The notes beneath the pieces are model-generated. The model searched no databases. It was not told where the DNA came from and was given only the letters and a program-made list of their open reading frames with translations. DNA of 64,000 nt from Sandaracinus sp964481145 (GTDB lineage: Bacteria; Myxococcota_A; Polyangia; Polyangiales; Sandaracinaceae). Of the stretch, positions 1 through 8,849 are shown piece after piece. Positions within the stretch are counted from its first letter, which is position 1. The number at the start of each line of letters is the position of its first letter. The stretch is taken from assembly GCA_964481145.1 (NCBI GenBank), contig CAYZTA010000004.1:1-64000 (forward strand). Reading direction: 5' to 3'. The translations under genes and the position numbers were made by a program.

Positions 1-126
1 GGTCGAACGGCGTTCGTCTCATCCAATCGACTTCGCCCCGAGCATGGCGAGCACGGCGAGCACCGCCCGCGCGAAGCGCGGGTCCTTGGCGCCGCCGAGC
101 ACGGCGGTAGACTTGAAACTCCTCGA

Positions 127-250
127 GCGAGTTCCCCTTCCCCTTCCCCTTCCCCTTCCCTTCCGCCTCCGCCTCCGCCTTCCCCCTCCCTTCCGCCTCC
201 GCCTTCGCCCTCCCTCCCGCCTCCGCCCTTCCCCTTCCGCCTTCGCTTTC
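127..250. repeat. Polypyrimidine low-complexity tract
   Basis: The plus strand is almost pure C/T, built from irregular CCTTCC, CCTCCG and CCTTCG units. It is flanked by an imperfect direct repeat of about 25 bp (25-50 and 251-275, core TCGACTTCG.CCCGAGCATGGCG). Frames are open through it on both strands only because the composition lacks stop codons; the encoded peptides are Arg/Gly or Pro/Leu runs with no family resemblance. I see no supported gene in 1-313. Confidence 0.75.
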
Positions 251-313
251 AGTCGACTTCGACCCGAGCATGGCGCGAGCTCGAGGAGCGACTGTCGCCG
301 CTCCTCGCCGGTC

Positions 314-697
314 TCATCCGTGTCGTCCGACCCGCTCGAGACACGAAACGATGCCCGCCAAATGATCGCTCCAAGTCCGCAAATCACCGCCGCCAATTCC
401 CATCGCGGCCGCGAGTTCGAGCCCTGACGAGATGCGCATGGCATGGCGGGTCGCCACTTTGGCACCTTCTGTGCGACGCCTCGCGTCCTGCTCGAGCGCA
501 AGATCTTGCGCGAGCGTTTCGAGACGGTAAAACGCCGTCCGAAGCCAGATCGCGAGCTCGGGTTGCTCGCGCTCGAGTGACACGAGTTTTCCCGCGAGCT
601 CTCTCTGAAAATCTCGCGCTGCAAACGCAACCGTCCGAAGCCCGAAATCATCTGGGAGCAATGCGCACGCTCCCGTTGCCGAATGAAGCGTGCTCAT
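314..697 (-). CDS. Unknown helical protein downstream of recA
   Basis: A 127-residue, probably all-helical soluble protein with no recognised motif. Its ATG overlaps the recA stop in an ATGA arrangement, so it is likely translated by coupling from the recA message. The position after recA is where recX often sits, but the sequence (long helices with Glu/Arg/Leu, then a Gly-rich bend GIGGGDLRTW near residue 101) does not look like the three-helix RecX repeat, so that name is not applied. It ends just before the low-complexity tract. Function unknown. Confidence 0.6.
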   Translation of the reverse strand: MSTLHSATGACALLPDDFGLRTVAFAARDFQRELAGKLVSLEREQPELAIWLRTAFYRLETLAQDLALEQDARRRTEGAKVATRHAMRISSGLELAAAMGIGGGDLRTWSDHLAGIVSCLERVGRHG

Positions 698-1758
698 GCT
701 GCGACCTCCTCGAGCTCCGGCGTGCCTGGAAGAAGAACGGCGTTGGCCGTGGCTGCCTGCACCGCGCTCTCCACGCTCGCGCGGAGCGTCGCGTCATTCA
801 AGAGCGAGAGCCGCGCCTTCTCGCGGCCCTGACCGATGCTCTGCCCACCAAATGAGTGGTACGCCCCGCTTTTTTCGATGAGTCCATGGCCCACGGCGAG
901 GTCCAAGAGGTCGGCCGTCGCATCGATTCCCTGTCCATATCGGATATCGAACTCGACGAGTTGGAAGGGCGGAGCCAGCTTGTTCTTGACGACCTTGACC
1001 TTCGTGCGATGGCCAACGACTTCTTCTCCCACCTTCACCTGGCCGGTGCGGCGCACATCGAGTCGTACGCTCGCGTAATATTTGAGCGCATTGCCGCCCG
1101 TGGTCGTTTCGGGTGAACCGAACGTCACGCCAATCTTCATCCGCAACTGGTTGATGAACATGATGGTCGTTCCCGTGCGATGCGTGATGCCGGTGAGTTT
1201 GCGGAGCGCTTGGCTCATGAGCCGCGCTTGCAAACCCATGTGCTGATCGCCCATCTCACCTTCGATCTCTGCCTTTGGAACGAGCGCCGCAACCGAATCG
1301 ACGACCACGAGATCGACCGCACCACTTCGCACGAGCGTCTCCGCGATCTCGAGCGCCTGCTCGCCATCGTCGGGCTGGCTGACGAGCAACTGTCCCGTCG
1401 AGACCCCGAGCGCCGCTGCATAGCGCAGATCGAGCGCGTGCTCTGCGTCGATGAACGCCGCGATGCCGCCGGCTCTCTGACACTCCGCGATCGCATGCAG
1501 CGTCAACGTCGTCTTCCCACTGGCCTCGGGTCCATACACCTCGATGACGCGACCGCGCGGATATCCACCGCATCCAAGCGCCTTGTCGAGCGATGGAGAG
1601 CCTGACGGAATCACCGCCACCGGCTCGACCGCCCGCGGTTCTCCGAGCGCCATGATCGCGCCCTTGCCGAACTGCTTCTCGATCGCCGTCACCGCGGCCG
1701 CCACTGCCTTGAGCTTGTCTTTCATTGCTGACATGTCCTGCGTTTCCTTTGTTTTCAT
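694..1758 (-). CDS. recA: Recombinase A
   Basis: RecA polymerises on single-stranded DNA, performs homologous strand exchange and triggers LexA self-cleavage. The 354-residue product has the RecA core: Walker A GPEASGKT at 76-83, Walker B LVVVDS at about 150-155, the conserved MGDQHMGLQARLMSQALRKL stretch, and the DNA-binding loop 2 area FGSPETTTGGNALKYY. Length is normal for the family. Met1, Met9 and Met12 are all possible starts. It lies 52 bp after comM on the same strand and overlaps the next gene by 4 nt, suggesting comM-recA-unknown cotranscription. I could not identify a convincing LexA operator in the short gap. Some myxobacteria carry two recA genes, so this may not be the only copy. 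Confidence 0.97.
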   Translation of the reverse strand: MKTKETQDMSAMKDKLKAVAAAVTAIEKQFGKGAIMALGEPRAVEPVAVIPSGSPSLDKALGCGGYPRGRVIEVYGPEASGKTTLTLHAIAECQRAGGIAAFIDAEHALDLRYAAALGVSTGQLLVSQPDDGEQALEIAETLVRSGAVDLVVVDSVAALVPKAEIEGEMGDQHMGLQARLMSQALRKLTGITHRTGTTIMFINQLRMKIGVTFGSPETTTGGNALKYYASVRLDVRRTGQVKVGEEVVGHRTKVKVVKNKLAPPFQLVEFDIRYGQGIDATADLLDLAVGHGLIEKSGAYHSFGGQSIGQGREKARLSLLNDATLRASVESAVQAATANAVLLPGTPELEEVAA

Positions 1759-1810
1759 GGTTCATAACGACGCGAACGCGAAGCGCGCCCGCGAACTTTG
1801 CGAAGCGCTG

Positions 1811-3352
1811 CTACGGGGCGATGCGCGCGGATGAGGTCACGATGCGACGATCGAGGAGTCGATACTGAATCGCCTCTGCGACATGCTCGGCCGCGATGCG
1901 ATCACTCGCCGCAAGCGTCGCGATGGTGCGGGCCACCCGCAACGCGCGAGAGAAGCCACGCATGCTGAGCCCCAGCCTCTCGCCCGCGAGGTCCAAGAGC
2001 CGGCGCGCCTCAGGTTCGAGTGATGCGAGATCGCGCGAAAGCACACGCGACGGATTCGGCGGTTTTCCGATCTCGATCCCATCCCCGCGCGCCTCCGCTC
2101 GGGCTCGCGCCGCAGCCACCCGCGCACGAACCACGAAGCTCGACTCACCTGGTTTGGCTTCGCCCACTTCGGCCAAACGCACGGGAGGCAAAGCCACGTG
2201 CAGATCGAAGCGATCCAGCAAAGGCCCGCTCACACGAGATCGATACTGTTCGACCCGACTCGAAGTGCAGGTGCACAAGCGAGTCGCGTCGCCTGCATAT
2301 CCGCATGGGCACGGGTTCATTGCGGCGACGACCAAAGGCCGCGCCGGCATCGACACCCGCTCGCGCGCCCGCGCAATGCTCGCCATGCCCGACTCCATCG
2401 TCGTGCGCAGCGATTCGATCACCGCGCGTTGAAATTCAGGAAGCTCATCGAGAAAAAGCACGCCCGCATGCGCGAGCGTCACTTCGCCGGGCCTGATCGG
2501 ATCCCCGCCCCCGATCAGAGACGCCGCACTGGCCGTGTGATGAGGCGCGCGAAAAGGTCGGCGCATCCCATCCCCCGCTTCGAGTCCCGCGGCGCTCGCG
2601 ATCGTCGCGATCGCCGCACGCTCATCCTGCGTCGGCTCCGGAAAAATGGTGGGAAGCCGCCGTGCGAGCATGGTCTTTCCGGCGCCTGGAGGCCCGATCA
2701 AGAGCACGTTGTGCATGCCCGTCGCTGCAATCTCGAGAGCGCGACGCGCCGCCTCCTGGCCCCGTACGTCGCTCATATCGGCCTCTTCTGGGTTCCCCCT
2801 CGAAGCCGCACCCGAATCCGTTCGCGCTCGTGACAGCGTGCCTGTTTCGCAAAGAAACCGGACCACATCGCCGAGCGAACCCGCGACGCGCACGTCGAGT
2901 TCGGGCACGAGACCGGCTTCGGCATCGTGTCCAGCAGGCACGACGGCGCGTCTGAACCCACGCTGACGCGCGGACTCGAGCAACGGCAGGATCCCGCGGA
3001 CCTTTCGCAGACGACCATCGAGCGCGAGCTCACCCACGAGCAACGTCTCATCCAGAAGATTCGGCGCGCACATGCCGTTGGCGCTCAACACGGCGATCGC
3101 GATCGCGAGGTCGAAGCTCCCCCCACGCTTGCGTAAATCCGCGGGCGCGAGGTTGAGCACCACATGGCGGGGCGGCAGCTCGAAGCCGCTGTTGGCGAGC
3201 GCGGCGAGCACACGCACGCGACTCTCGCGCACGGCCGCCTCGGGCAAACCCACGATGTCGAACCCAGGAAGACCCTTGCCCAGATGAACTTCGACTTCGA
3301 CGGGGCGCGCCTCGATTCCGACGAGGCAACCTGCATGTGCACGAGCGAGCAT
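1811..3352 (-). CDS. comM: ComM/YifB-family AAA+ helicase (Mg-chelatase-like)
   Basis: ComM-type proteins are hexameric AAA+ helicases that promote branch migration during natural transformation. The product is 513 aa, close to the family norm of about 505. Visible parts are the N-terminal ChlI/Lon-protease-like domain (residues 1-170, with GLPGFDIVGLPEAAVRESR), Walker A GPPGAGKT at 220-227, Walker B VLFLDELPEF, and a C-terminal Mg-chelatase helical domain with the Cys motif NPCPCGY. The open frame runs further upstream to about 3625, but that part overlaps the divergent kinase-like gene. The ATG at 3352 has a GGGAGG ribosome site six bases upstream and begins the conserved domain, so it is chosen. 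It is divergent from the 3510 gene across 157 bp. Confidence 0.93.
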   Translation of the reverse strand: MLARAHAGCLVGIEARPVEVEVHLGKGLPGFDIVGLPEAAVRESRVRVLAALANSGFELPPRHVVLNLAPADLRKRGGSFDLAIAIAVLSANGMCAPNLLDETLLVGELALDGRLRKVRGILPLLESARQRGFRRAVVPAGHDAEAGLVPELDVRVAGSLGDVVRFLCETGTLSRARTDSGAASRGNPEEADMSDVRGQEAARRALEIAATGMHNVLLIGPPGAGKTMLARRLPTIFPEPTQDERAAIATIASAAGLEAGDGMRRPFRAPHHTASAASLIGGGDPIRPGEVTLAHAGVLFLDELPEFQRAVIESLRTTMESGMASIARARERVSMPARPLVVAAMNPCPCGYAGDATRLCTCTSSRVEQYRSRVSGPLLDRFDLHVALPPVRLAEVGEAKPGESSFVVRARVAAARARAEARGDGIEIGKPPNPSRVLSRDLASLEPEARRLLDLAGERLGLSMRGFSRALRVARTIATLAASDRIAAEHVAEAIQYRLLDRRIVTSSARIAP

Positions 3353-3509
3353 GATGGCCTCCCTTTCACGTGGGATGCCGCCCGGCGGCGCTCGTTTTTG
3401 CAGGAGATCCAGGGGGGTCGATGACGGATTGGCGGGCGGAAGGGTGGCGGCCGCCACCCCTTCGACCTTGAAGACATTGATCTCCTGGGTGTAGCCGCTT
3501 AGGCTCACC

Positions 3510-5786
3510 ATGATTCCAATGTTGTTCTGCCCGCTCTGCCGCATCGTTCTCGGAACGGGCGAGACGGTTTGTCCTCGCGATGGGTCTTCTCCGCTCGAAC
3601 GCGAGCCGCAACGAGTCCCGCCCACGATCGCGACGCGTTTTATCGTGGTCGAGCCATTTGCGGATGGTGAGTCGGGCTCGCTCTATCTCGTCGACGACAA
3701 GCAAACCGGTCGACGCGGCCTTTTGAAGGTGCTGCGCGCCAACACGGCAGGAACGATATCGGAGCGCAGCCGGCTCAAACGCGAGTTGATGAAACAGGCC
3801 ACGCTCACGCATCCCGCGCTCGTCGTGCCATTGGCCACGGGAGAAGCCGACGGTTGCACTTGGCTCTTCCGCGAATGGATCGACGGAGTCTCGCTCGCGG
3901 TGAGACTCGCTCGCGGAGGAGCGTTCACCTTGCCCGAAGCGCTCTCGGTCGCCGCGCAGATCGCGAGCGGTCTCGATGAGCTTCACCGCGCTGGCCTCTT
4001 GATGCGCGATCTTTCTCCAGGCCACATATTGACCACGGCGCAGCCCGGCGGTCTGCCCAAGGTGTGTTTGATCGACGCTGGTGTCGCGAGTCGAATCAGC
4101 ACCGCCACCTCTACGGAGATCACCGGAAAGCCTGGTTACGTTTCTCCTGAGCACGCACGCGGAAAGCTGATCAACTTTCGGAGCGATCTCTATTCATTGG
4201 GCGTCGTGCTCTACGAGATGTTGACAGGCAAGCCCCTCACACAAGGCAGCGCTGAGGAGCAGCTCGAAGCGCAGCGTTCTCGTGAGGCACCCGCGCTCCG
4301 CGTCGAAGTTCCTTCGATCGTGGCCTCACTCGTGGCGCAGCTCTTGGTCAAGGAGCCACGTGAACGACCCTTCTCCGCGCAACAGGTACGTCGAACGCTC
4401 GAGCCTTTCTTACCCGAGGACACATCCAACGCTCAGCGCGTGCAAACAGCCGCGTTCGTCATCGGCGAACACACGCATGGGAGTGTCGACACCAAAGGGA
4501 CCGGGACGCTGCGTCCCACACCCAAAAAGACGTTGATTGGTTTTGTCGTGCCCGGTCCGGCCGTGCCCACGCCCTCGAAAGAAGCCACACAAAGCGCGTC
4601 TTCCTCGGAGATGCGCGCGATGGCTCCCGTCGCGGTACCACCTCCATTTCGACGGAGCGTCGAACCCGCCCCCAATCCCCCGCCCGCCAAAGAGAAGGAG
4701 AAAGCTCCTCCGCCGCCTTTGCCAGAGCCTGCACAACCTGCTCCGGTCGTTGGGTTCGATCTCAGTCACGACGATGTCTCTGAAACCGTGCCGATCATGC
4801 GCAACGTGGTGCTCGAGCCCATGGACGAGCCCACCCCAAGGTTGGAAAACGACGTCGAGCCACATCCCACTTCAATCCAGCCCACTGTTCGCGGGATGCC
4901 CGTTTTCTCGGTGCCCATCGAGCCCCAAGCCGAACCGGCTCCCATCGCGAAGGCGGATGTTCCTCCGACTCAAAGCCGAGGACCCAATGCGTCTCGGTTG
5001 CGCGCCCCAGTATTGGCCTTGGCCGGAGTCACGGGCTTTTGTGCCATCGCTACCGGCGTCGCTGGCGCTTGGATATGGACGAACGCATCGACGCCCGCAG
5101 CAACGAGCCCCGAGCCGCCCGCCGCACAGCCGATTGCAGTGAGCCCTCCAACAACACCTCCGGTCGAACCGACGCCGCCAGCTCCAGAGCAGCCCGTCGT
5201 TCAAGCGGAGGAACCCCAGCCAGCCCCCTCAGAACCGGCTCCTGCCGAGATTCCTATTGCTGAACCGGCTCAGGCCGAACCAGAAGAAGCTGCCGTCGAA
5301 GAGGCGAGTGCAACAGTTCCAGCGGCGACCCCCCCTCCCCCCACGGCAAGCTCCACAAGCTCTCGTTCGGCGAGCCGCACCTCATCGAGACGAACCCAAG
5401 CCCCGAGTGCGGAGCAAGCCACGCCACCGGCTCCCGTCGCTCGTACCTTCGAGCAGTTACGAGACGACGCACGAGCGGCGTTTCAAGCGCGACGCTTTGC
5501 AGATGCGGCTCGCATCTATGAGCAAGCCGCGAATATGCGCCCTCGAGATGCAGCCGTTTGGGCTGGGCTTGGTGCCGCACGCCTTCAGAGCGGAAGTGCG
5601 CGCGGCGCCATCGAAGCATATCGACAAGCCATCACGATCGACCCTCGCAATCCGCGCTACCACGTCTCGATCGGCCGCGCGTTTGCGGCATCGGGAGATC
5701 AAGCCCGTGCGCGTCAAGCATTCACACACGCACTCTCGATCGATCCCAATCACCGCGAAGCGCGCACTCAGCTCGAGCAGCTCTGA
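3510..5786 (+). CDS. Zinc-ribbon / degenerate Ser/Thr kinase / TPR membrane protein
   Basis: A 758-residue multidomain signalling protein. Residues 7-25 form a zinc ribbon (CPLC then CPRDG). A Hanks-kinase fold follows (about 42-295) with the ATP-site lysine (K73) and the SPEHARGK region, but the catalytic loop reads MRDLSPGHI instead of HRDLKPENI (165-173) and DFG is DAG (189-191). The catalytic Asp and metal Asp remain, while the loop Lys and metal-binding Asn are lost, so activity is doubtful. Then come a Pro/Ala-rich linker, a membrane segment near 499-520, a second Pro/Glu-rich stretch and C-terminal TPR repeats (about 645-758). Likely a receptor or scaffold with a cytoplasmic kinase-like domain and an extracytoplasmic TPR domain. 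Divergent from comM, convergent with exbD. Confidence 0.85.
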   Translation: MIPMLFCPLCRIVLGTGETVCPRDGSSPLEREPQRVPPTIATRFIVVEPFADGESGSLYLVDDKQTGRRGLLKVLRANTAGTISERSRLKRELMKQATLTHPALVVPLATGEADGCTWLFREWIDGVSLAVRLARGGAFTLPEALSVAAQIASGLDELHRAGLLMRDLSPGHILTTAQPGGLPKVCLIDAGVASRISTATSTEITGKPGYVSPEHARGKLINFRSDLYSLGVVLYEMLTGKPLTQGSAEEQLEAQRSREAPALRVEVPSIVASLVAQLLVKEPRERPFSAQQVRRTLEPFLPEDTSNAQRVQTAAFVIGEHTHGSVDTKGTGTLRPTPKKTLIGFVVPGPAVPTPSKEATQSASSSEMRAMAPVAVPPPFRRSVEPAPNPPPAKEKEKAPPPPLPEPAQPAPVVGFDLSHDDVSETVPIMRNVVLEPMDEPTPRLENDVEPHPTSIQPTVRGMPVFSVPIEPQAEPAPIAKADVPPTQSRGPNASRLRAPVLALAGVTGFCAIATGVAGAWIWTNASTPAATSPEPPAAQPIAVSPPTTPPVEPTPPAPEQPVVQAEEPQPAPSEPAPAEIPIAEPAQAEPEEAAVEEASATVPAATPPPPTASSTSSRSASRTSSRRTQAPSAEQATPPAPVARTFEQLRDDARAAFQARRFADAARIYEQAANMRPRDAAVWAGLGAARLQSGSARGAIEAYRQAITIDPRNPRYHVSIGRAFAASGDQARARQAFTHALSIDPNHREARTQLEQL

Positions 5787-5792
5787 TCGGCG

Positions 5793-6383
5793 TCAATGCC
5801 CGCCGCCGCCACCCGATTCTGAACCACCCTGCGTTTGCTCGAGCGCCACGAAGTGCAGGTGTGCAAACTCGGCCTGCCCCATCGTGTAGATGATCTCGCT
5901 CAACGTTCGGAACGGCGTCCGCCGATCCGCGATGATCTGCACCTCACCGGTGAAGGGGCGCCTCGAATTGCGCTGGGCGATCAACTTCAAGCGATCACGA
6001 TGCTGCTGCATCACGTTCGACAGAGGAGTGATCAAAAACCCGTTGGCACCGCCCTGCTTCTGACTCGGATCGACCAAGCCATTTCGGAGCTGAACGACCG
6101 CATTGCCATCCACGACGATTTCCGTTCGAGAGATCTGAATCGGAAGCGCCTCCGTGATCTGCTGCGTCGATGTCGTCCAAGGTAGCTGGAGCTCTTCGCC
6201 CTGCGTGATGTTCGCCGAGTCGTTGGAGACCGACTGGATCATGAACACCAAGAGGATGGTCATGATATCCATCATCGGATAGATGTTCAGGCTCTGTTCG
6301 TCGTGGCCAGGCATACGGCGCAGCTTTCGCCGCACCAGCGATTTGACCTGACCCATCGATGCCTTTTGGCCGTGCTCTGCCAT
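5793..6383 (-). CDS. ExbD/TolR-family motor protein (minus module, distal)
   Basis: ExbD/TolR proteins combine with ExbB/TolQ to form a proton-driven inner-membrane motor. This 196-residue protein has a basic cytoplasmic N-terminus, one membrane helix (about 37-53) carrying the essential acidic residue in PMMDIMTILLVFMI, and a periplasmic domain of about 130 residues. The tail is Gly/Ser-rich with GGGGGH. It starts 3 nt after the stop of the upstream exbD, so it is the third gene of an exbB-exbD-exbD operon. Its energised partner cannot be told from sequence: TonB transport, Tol, or gliding-type motility are all possible. Confidence 0.88.
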   Translation of the reverse strand: MAEHGQKASMGQVKSLVRRKLRRMPGHDEQSLNIYPMMDIMTILLVFMIQSVSNDSANITQGEELQLPWTTSTQQITEALPIQISRTEIVVDGNAVVQLRNGLVDPSQKQGGANGFLITPLSNVMQQHRDRLKLIAQRNSRRPFTGEVQIIADRRTPFRTLSEIIYTMGQAEFAHLHFVALEQTQGGSESGGGGGH

Positions 6384-6386
6384 TGT

Positions 6387-6944
6387 CTACCTGACACCTG
6401 CCGAAAGCATCACATCTGGGAAAAGCACATCTGTGCCATCCGCACGCAACGCGTCCATCGCTTGGATGAGGTGCTCATATTCAATATTTGGATCAGCACT
6501 CAGAATGACTTGCGTCTCATCCTGAAACTGACGGTGCACCCGCGCAGCGCAGCTGGTGAGCTCGTTCCACGGATAGGTTCCGTCCCCTCGTCTCGGCACC
6601 GTAACCACGCGACCGGCCTGCATCCGTTCACATCCAGGAGCAAGCTTGCCACCCGAACCAGAGACGATGATTCCGTTATCGACGATCGTCACGCTGAGGT
6701 TCAACGTGCTTCCTTGTTCGACAGAGCTCGATGCACGCCTACCCCGCGACAACGACGGAAGTTGCGCGTCAAGCTCGGCCACGATGAGAACCTGAGCAGT
6801 CGTTGCGAGCAAGAAGAGGATCAGATTCACGACGATGTCGAGGAACGGAACAATGTTCAGCTCGCCTGCGACCTCGCTCGGATCCGGATCGTGATGCCTC
6901 GTCCGCTTGCGGATATAAGCCACCTGACGCGGAGTGAGCTCCAT
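6387..6944 (-). CDS. ExbD/TolR-family motor protein (minus module, proximal)
   Basis: A 185-residue ExbD/TolR protein with one membrane helix (about 29-50) and the conserved proton-path Asp in NIVPFLDIVVNLILF. The periplasmic part contains two Cys residues (in APGCERM and TSCAARV) that could form a disulfide. It lies between the upstream exbB (52-nt gap) and a second exbD (3-nt gap). One TolQ-like and two TolR-like subunits is the same composition as the myxobacterial AglR-AglQ-AglS gliding motor, although sequence alone does not assign it there. Confidence 0.88.
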   Translation of the reverse strand: MELTPRQVAYIRKRTRHHDPDPSEVAGELNIVPFLDIVVNLILFLLATTAQVLIVAELDAQLPSLSRGRRASSSVEQGSTLNLSVTIVDNGIIVSGSGGKLAPGCERMQAGRVVTVPRRGDGTYPWNELTSCAARVHRQFQDETQVILSADPNIEYEHLIQAMDALRADGTDVLFPDVMLSAGVR

Positions 6945-6996
6945 GCGACCTCCCGTTCGATCTCTGAGCGCCGTCGCGTGGACGGCGCCAAGGAGA

Positions 6997-7620
6997 TCAA
7001 CGACCCTTTTGCATGAGCAGGTTTTCGAGCTTCATGGTCGAGAGCTCCATGTCCTGCTTGATCTTCTTCGCCTGTCCATGAAGGAACAAGTGGAAAACCA
7101 TACAGACAACGGCGATGCCGAGACCAAGCGCCGTGTTCCACATGGCTTCAGAAATACCTGCGGCGAGCAGCGCGGCTCGTTGAGCCGGGGCGGCCGATGC
7201 GAGCGCTCCGAATGCTCGGATCAGACCCGAAATCGTTCCGAGAAGACCGACGAGAGTTGCGATGTTCGCGAGCGTCCACAAAGCGCCGATGCGCTTCTCG
7301 AGCTCGGGGTGAAGCTCGGCCCATCGCTCTTCCATCGACGCGATCACCGCTTCATCACCGCGGTTGACTTGTGTCAACCCTGCTTTGACGACTTGCAGCA
7401 AAGGAAGAGGTGCCGCTTCACACAACTTGATCGCGCGGTCGATATTGCCGGCCTGCACGAGCTTTCTGATCTGAGCCATGAACTCGCGGTTGTTCACGCG
7501 GTACTTGGTCAGAATGTAAACAAATCGTTCGGCGATGATCGCGAGGACGATCGCCAGAATGAAAATGTTGACGAATGAGAACGGCGCGCCATCACGAAGG
7601 GCATGCCAGATAGCTTCCAT
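6997..7620 (-). CDS. ExbB/TolQ/MotA-family proton channel (minus module)
   Basis: A 207-residue polytopic membrane protein and stator-like subunit of a proton-driven motor. Membrane segments lie near residues 15-35, 115-140 and 155-180. The family signature is visible in the second helix region (LANIATLVGLLGTISGLIRAF), with the coupled third helix AALLAAGISEAMWNTALGLG. First gene of the leftward exbB-exbD-exbD operon, divergent from a similar rightward set across 493 bp. Confidence 0.92.
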   Translation of the reverse strand: MEAIWHALRDGAPFSFVNIFILAIVLAIIAERFVYILTKYRVNNREFMAQIRKLVQAGNIDRAIKLCEAAPLPLLQVVKAGLTQVNRGDEAVIASMEERWAELHPELEKRIGALWTLANIATLVGLLGTISGLIRAFGALASAAPAQRAALLAAGISEAMWNTALGLGIAVVCMVFHLFLHGQAKKIKQDMELSTMKLENLLMQKGR

Positions 7621-8113
7621 CTTAGGGGGCTCCTTGAGCTTCCTGCGCGATTTTCAAACGCCGCGCGAAGCTACTTCAGCTTGGTCGAGATTGTCAACGC
7701 ACGTGCACAGAGTGTCTGTTGAAAGGCAGGTTTACTGAAACCAAAAAATCACGAACGGGCCGCAGCATACAAAAAAAGTCGGAACTCAAGTGAGGAAAAG
7801 ACCTCTAAGAACGAAACCGCCGTTCCTGAAGGAACGGTGCGGGCCGTTTGCATATCGTAAAAGCACAAGAAAAATGGATCGAGATCAAGCTTGACCTCAT
7901 GACCGGCCCTTGTATCATCGCTGACCGTTCCTCTCGGATGCCCCGCGCGTTCACTTGAGCGGTCAATTCGCGACGAAAGAACCCAAGGCGTGAGTGAAGC
8001 GGAAGTCTGAAGTCGAACGACCTTAGCGATCGAAGCTGAAGCCAAGGCGCAGAAGCTTGATAAGAAGTAACCCGGGGGTGAGTGCCCCTGGCCCCAGGAG
8101 GAATAGAGGCACG
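7621..8113. promoter_or_regulatory. 493-bp divergent control region between two ExbB-ExbD-ExbD operons
   Basis: No supported gene lies here; the open frames are short or overlap the flanking genes antisense. The middle (about 7730-7870) is AT-richer than its surroundings and has short A-runs, which fits back-to-back promoters, but I could not pick a credible -35/-10 pair. Close to the rightward gene there is a GGGG/CCCC hairpin (about 8074-8089) just ahead of the ribosome site. Confidence 0.4.
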
Positions 8114-8764
8114 ATGGCAACGCTGGCGCACCATTTCGAAGAGGGCGGCTGGGGTATGTACCCCATCCTCTTCTGGCAGATCATCGCAATCGGCATCATC
8201 ATCGAGCGATCGATCTTTCTGTATCGCAGCTCGATCAATCGCGACGTGTTCCTCGCAACGATGCAAAAATGCATCCTCGCGGGAGACATCGGGCGGGCCA
8301 TCAAGCTCTGCTCGGCGGCGAATGCGCCCCTCGCGCGGATCGTGAAGGCGGGTCTCATGAAAGTGAACCGCCCCGACGCCGAAGTACAGGCTGCGATGGA
8401 TGAATCGGCGCTCCGTGAGTTGCCGAAGATCGAGAGCCGCACGGGCTACCTCGCACTCCTTGCGAACCTCGCAATGCTTTCGGGATTGCTCGGCACCGTC
8501 ACCGGCCTCATCGCTGCATTCCAAGCAGTTGCTGGTGCTGACGCTGCAAGCCGCGCGATTTTGCTCGCCCGAGGCATCTCCGAAGCCATGAACTGCACGG
8601 CGTTCGGACTCCTTGCGGCGATCATCGCGCTCATCGGTTTCGCCGTTTTGAATGGCAAGACCCAATCGCTCCTCGACGACATCAACGGCGCGACGGTTCA
8701 GGTCATGAACCTGGTCGTCAACAACCGCTCGAAGATCAACCTCCAGGGCCTGCAGGCCGCCTGA
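8114..8764 (+). CDS. ExbB/TolQ/MotA-family proton channel (plus module)
   Basis: A 216-residue polytopic inner-membrane protein, first gene of the rightward motor module. Membrane helices are near residues 14-34, 115-140 and 160-182, with the family signature LANLAMLSGLLGTVTGL and RGISEAMNCTAFGLLAAI. The frame is open further upstream to 8057, but the ATG at 8114 follows AGGAGG (8096-8101) and a nearer GAGG, and starts where homology-like sequence begins. It is a clear paralogue of the divergent exbB at 6997-7620. Cotranscribed with two exbD genes and probably ending at the hairpin at 9936. Confidence 0.92.
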   Translation: MATLAHHFEEGGWGMYPILFWQIIAIGIIIERSIFLYRSSINRDVFLATMQKCILAGDIGRAIKLCSAANAPLARIVKAGLMKVNRPDAEVQAAMDESALRELPKIESRTGYLALLANLAMLSGLLGTVTGLIAAFQAVAGADAASRAILLARGISEAMNCTAFGLLAAIIALIGFAVLNGKTQSLLDDINGATVQVMNLVVNNRSKINLQGLQAA

Positions 8765-8849
8765 AGGATCGGGCTCGAGTCATCGAGCCCATCGTTGCGG
8801 TATTCGATATAGAGTCGTTCCTGAATAAGCGCGAAAGCGGGAGAAGACG

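Noticed and set aside
19..651. 210-codon minus-strand frame through the polypyrimidine tract
   Set aside because: Composition alone keeps it open (Gly/Arg runs), and it overlaps the frame coupled to the recA stop.
1759..1810. Possible LexA operator before recA
   Set aside because: GTTC and GAAC-like fragments are present but no palindrome with credible spacing; not reported as a site.
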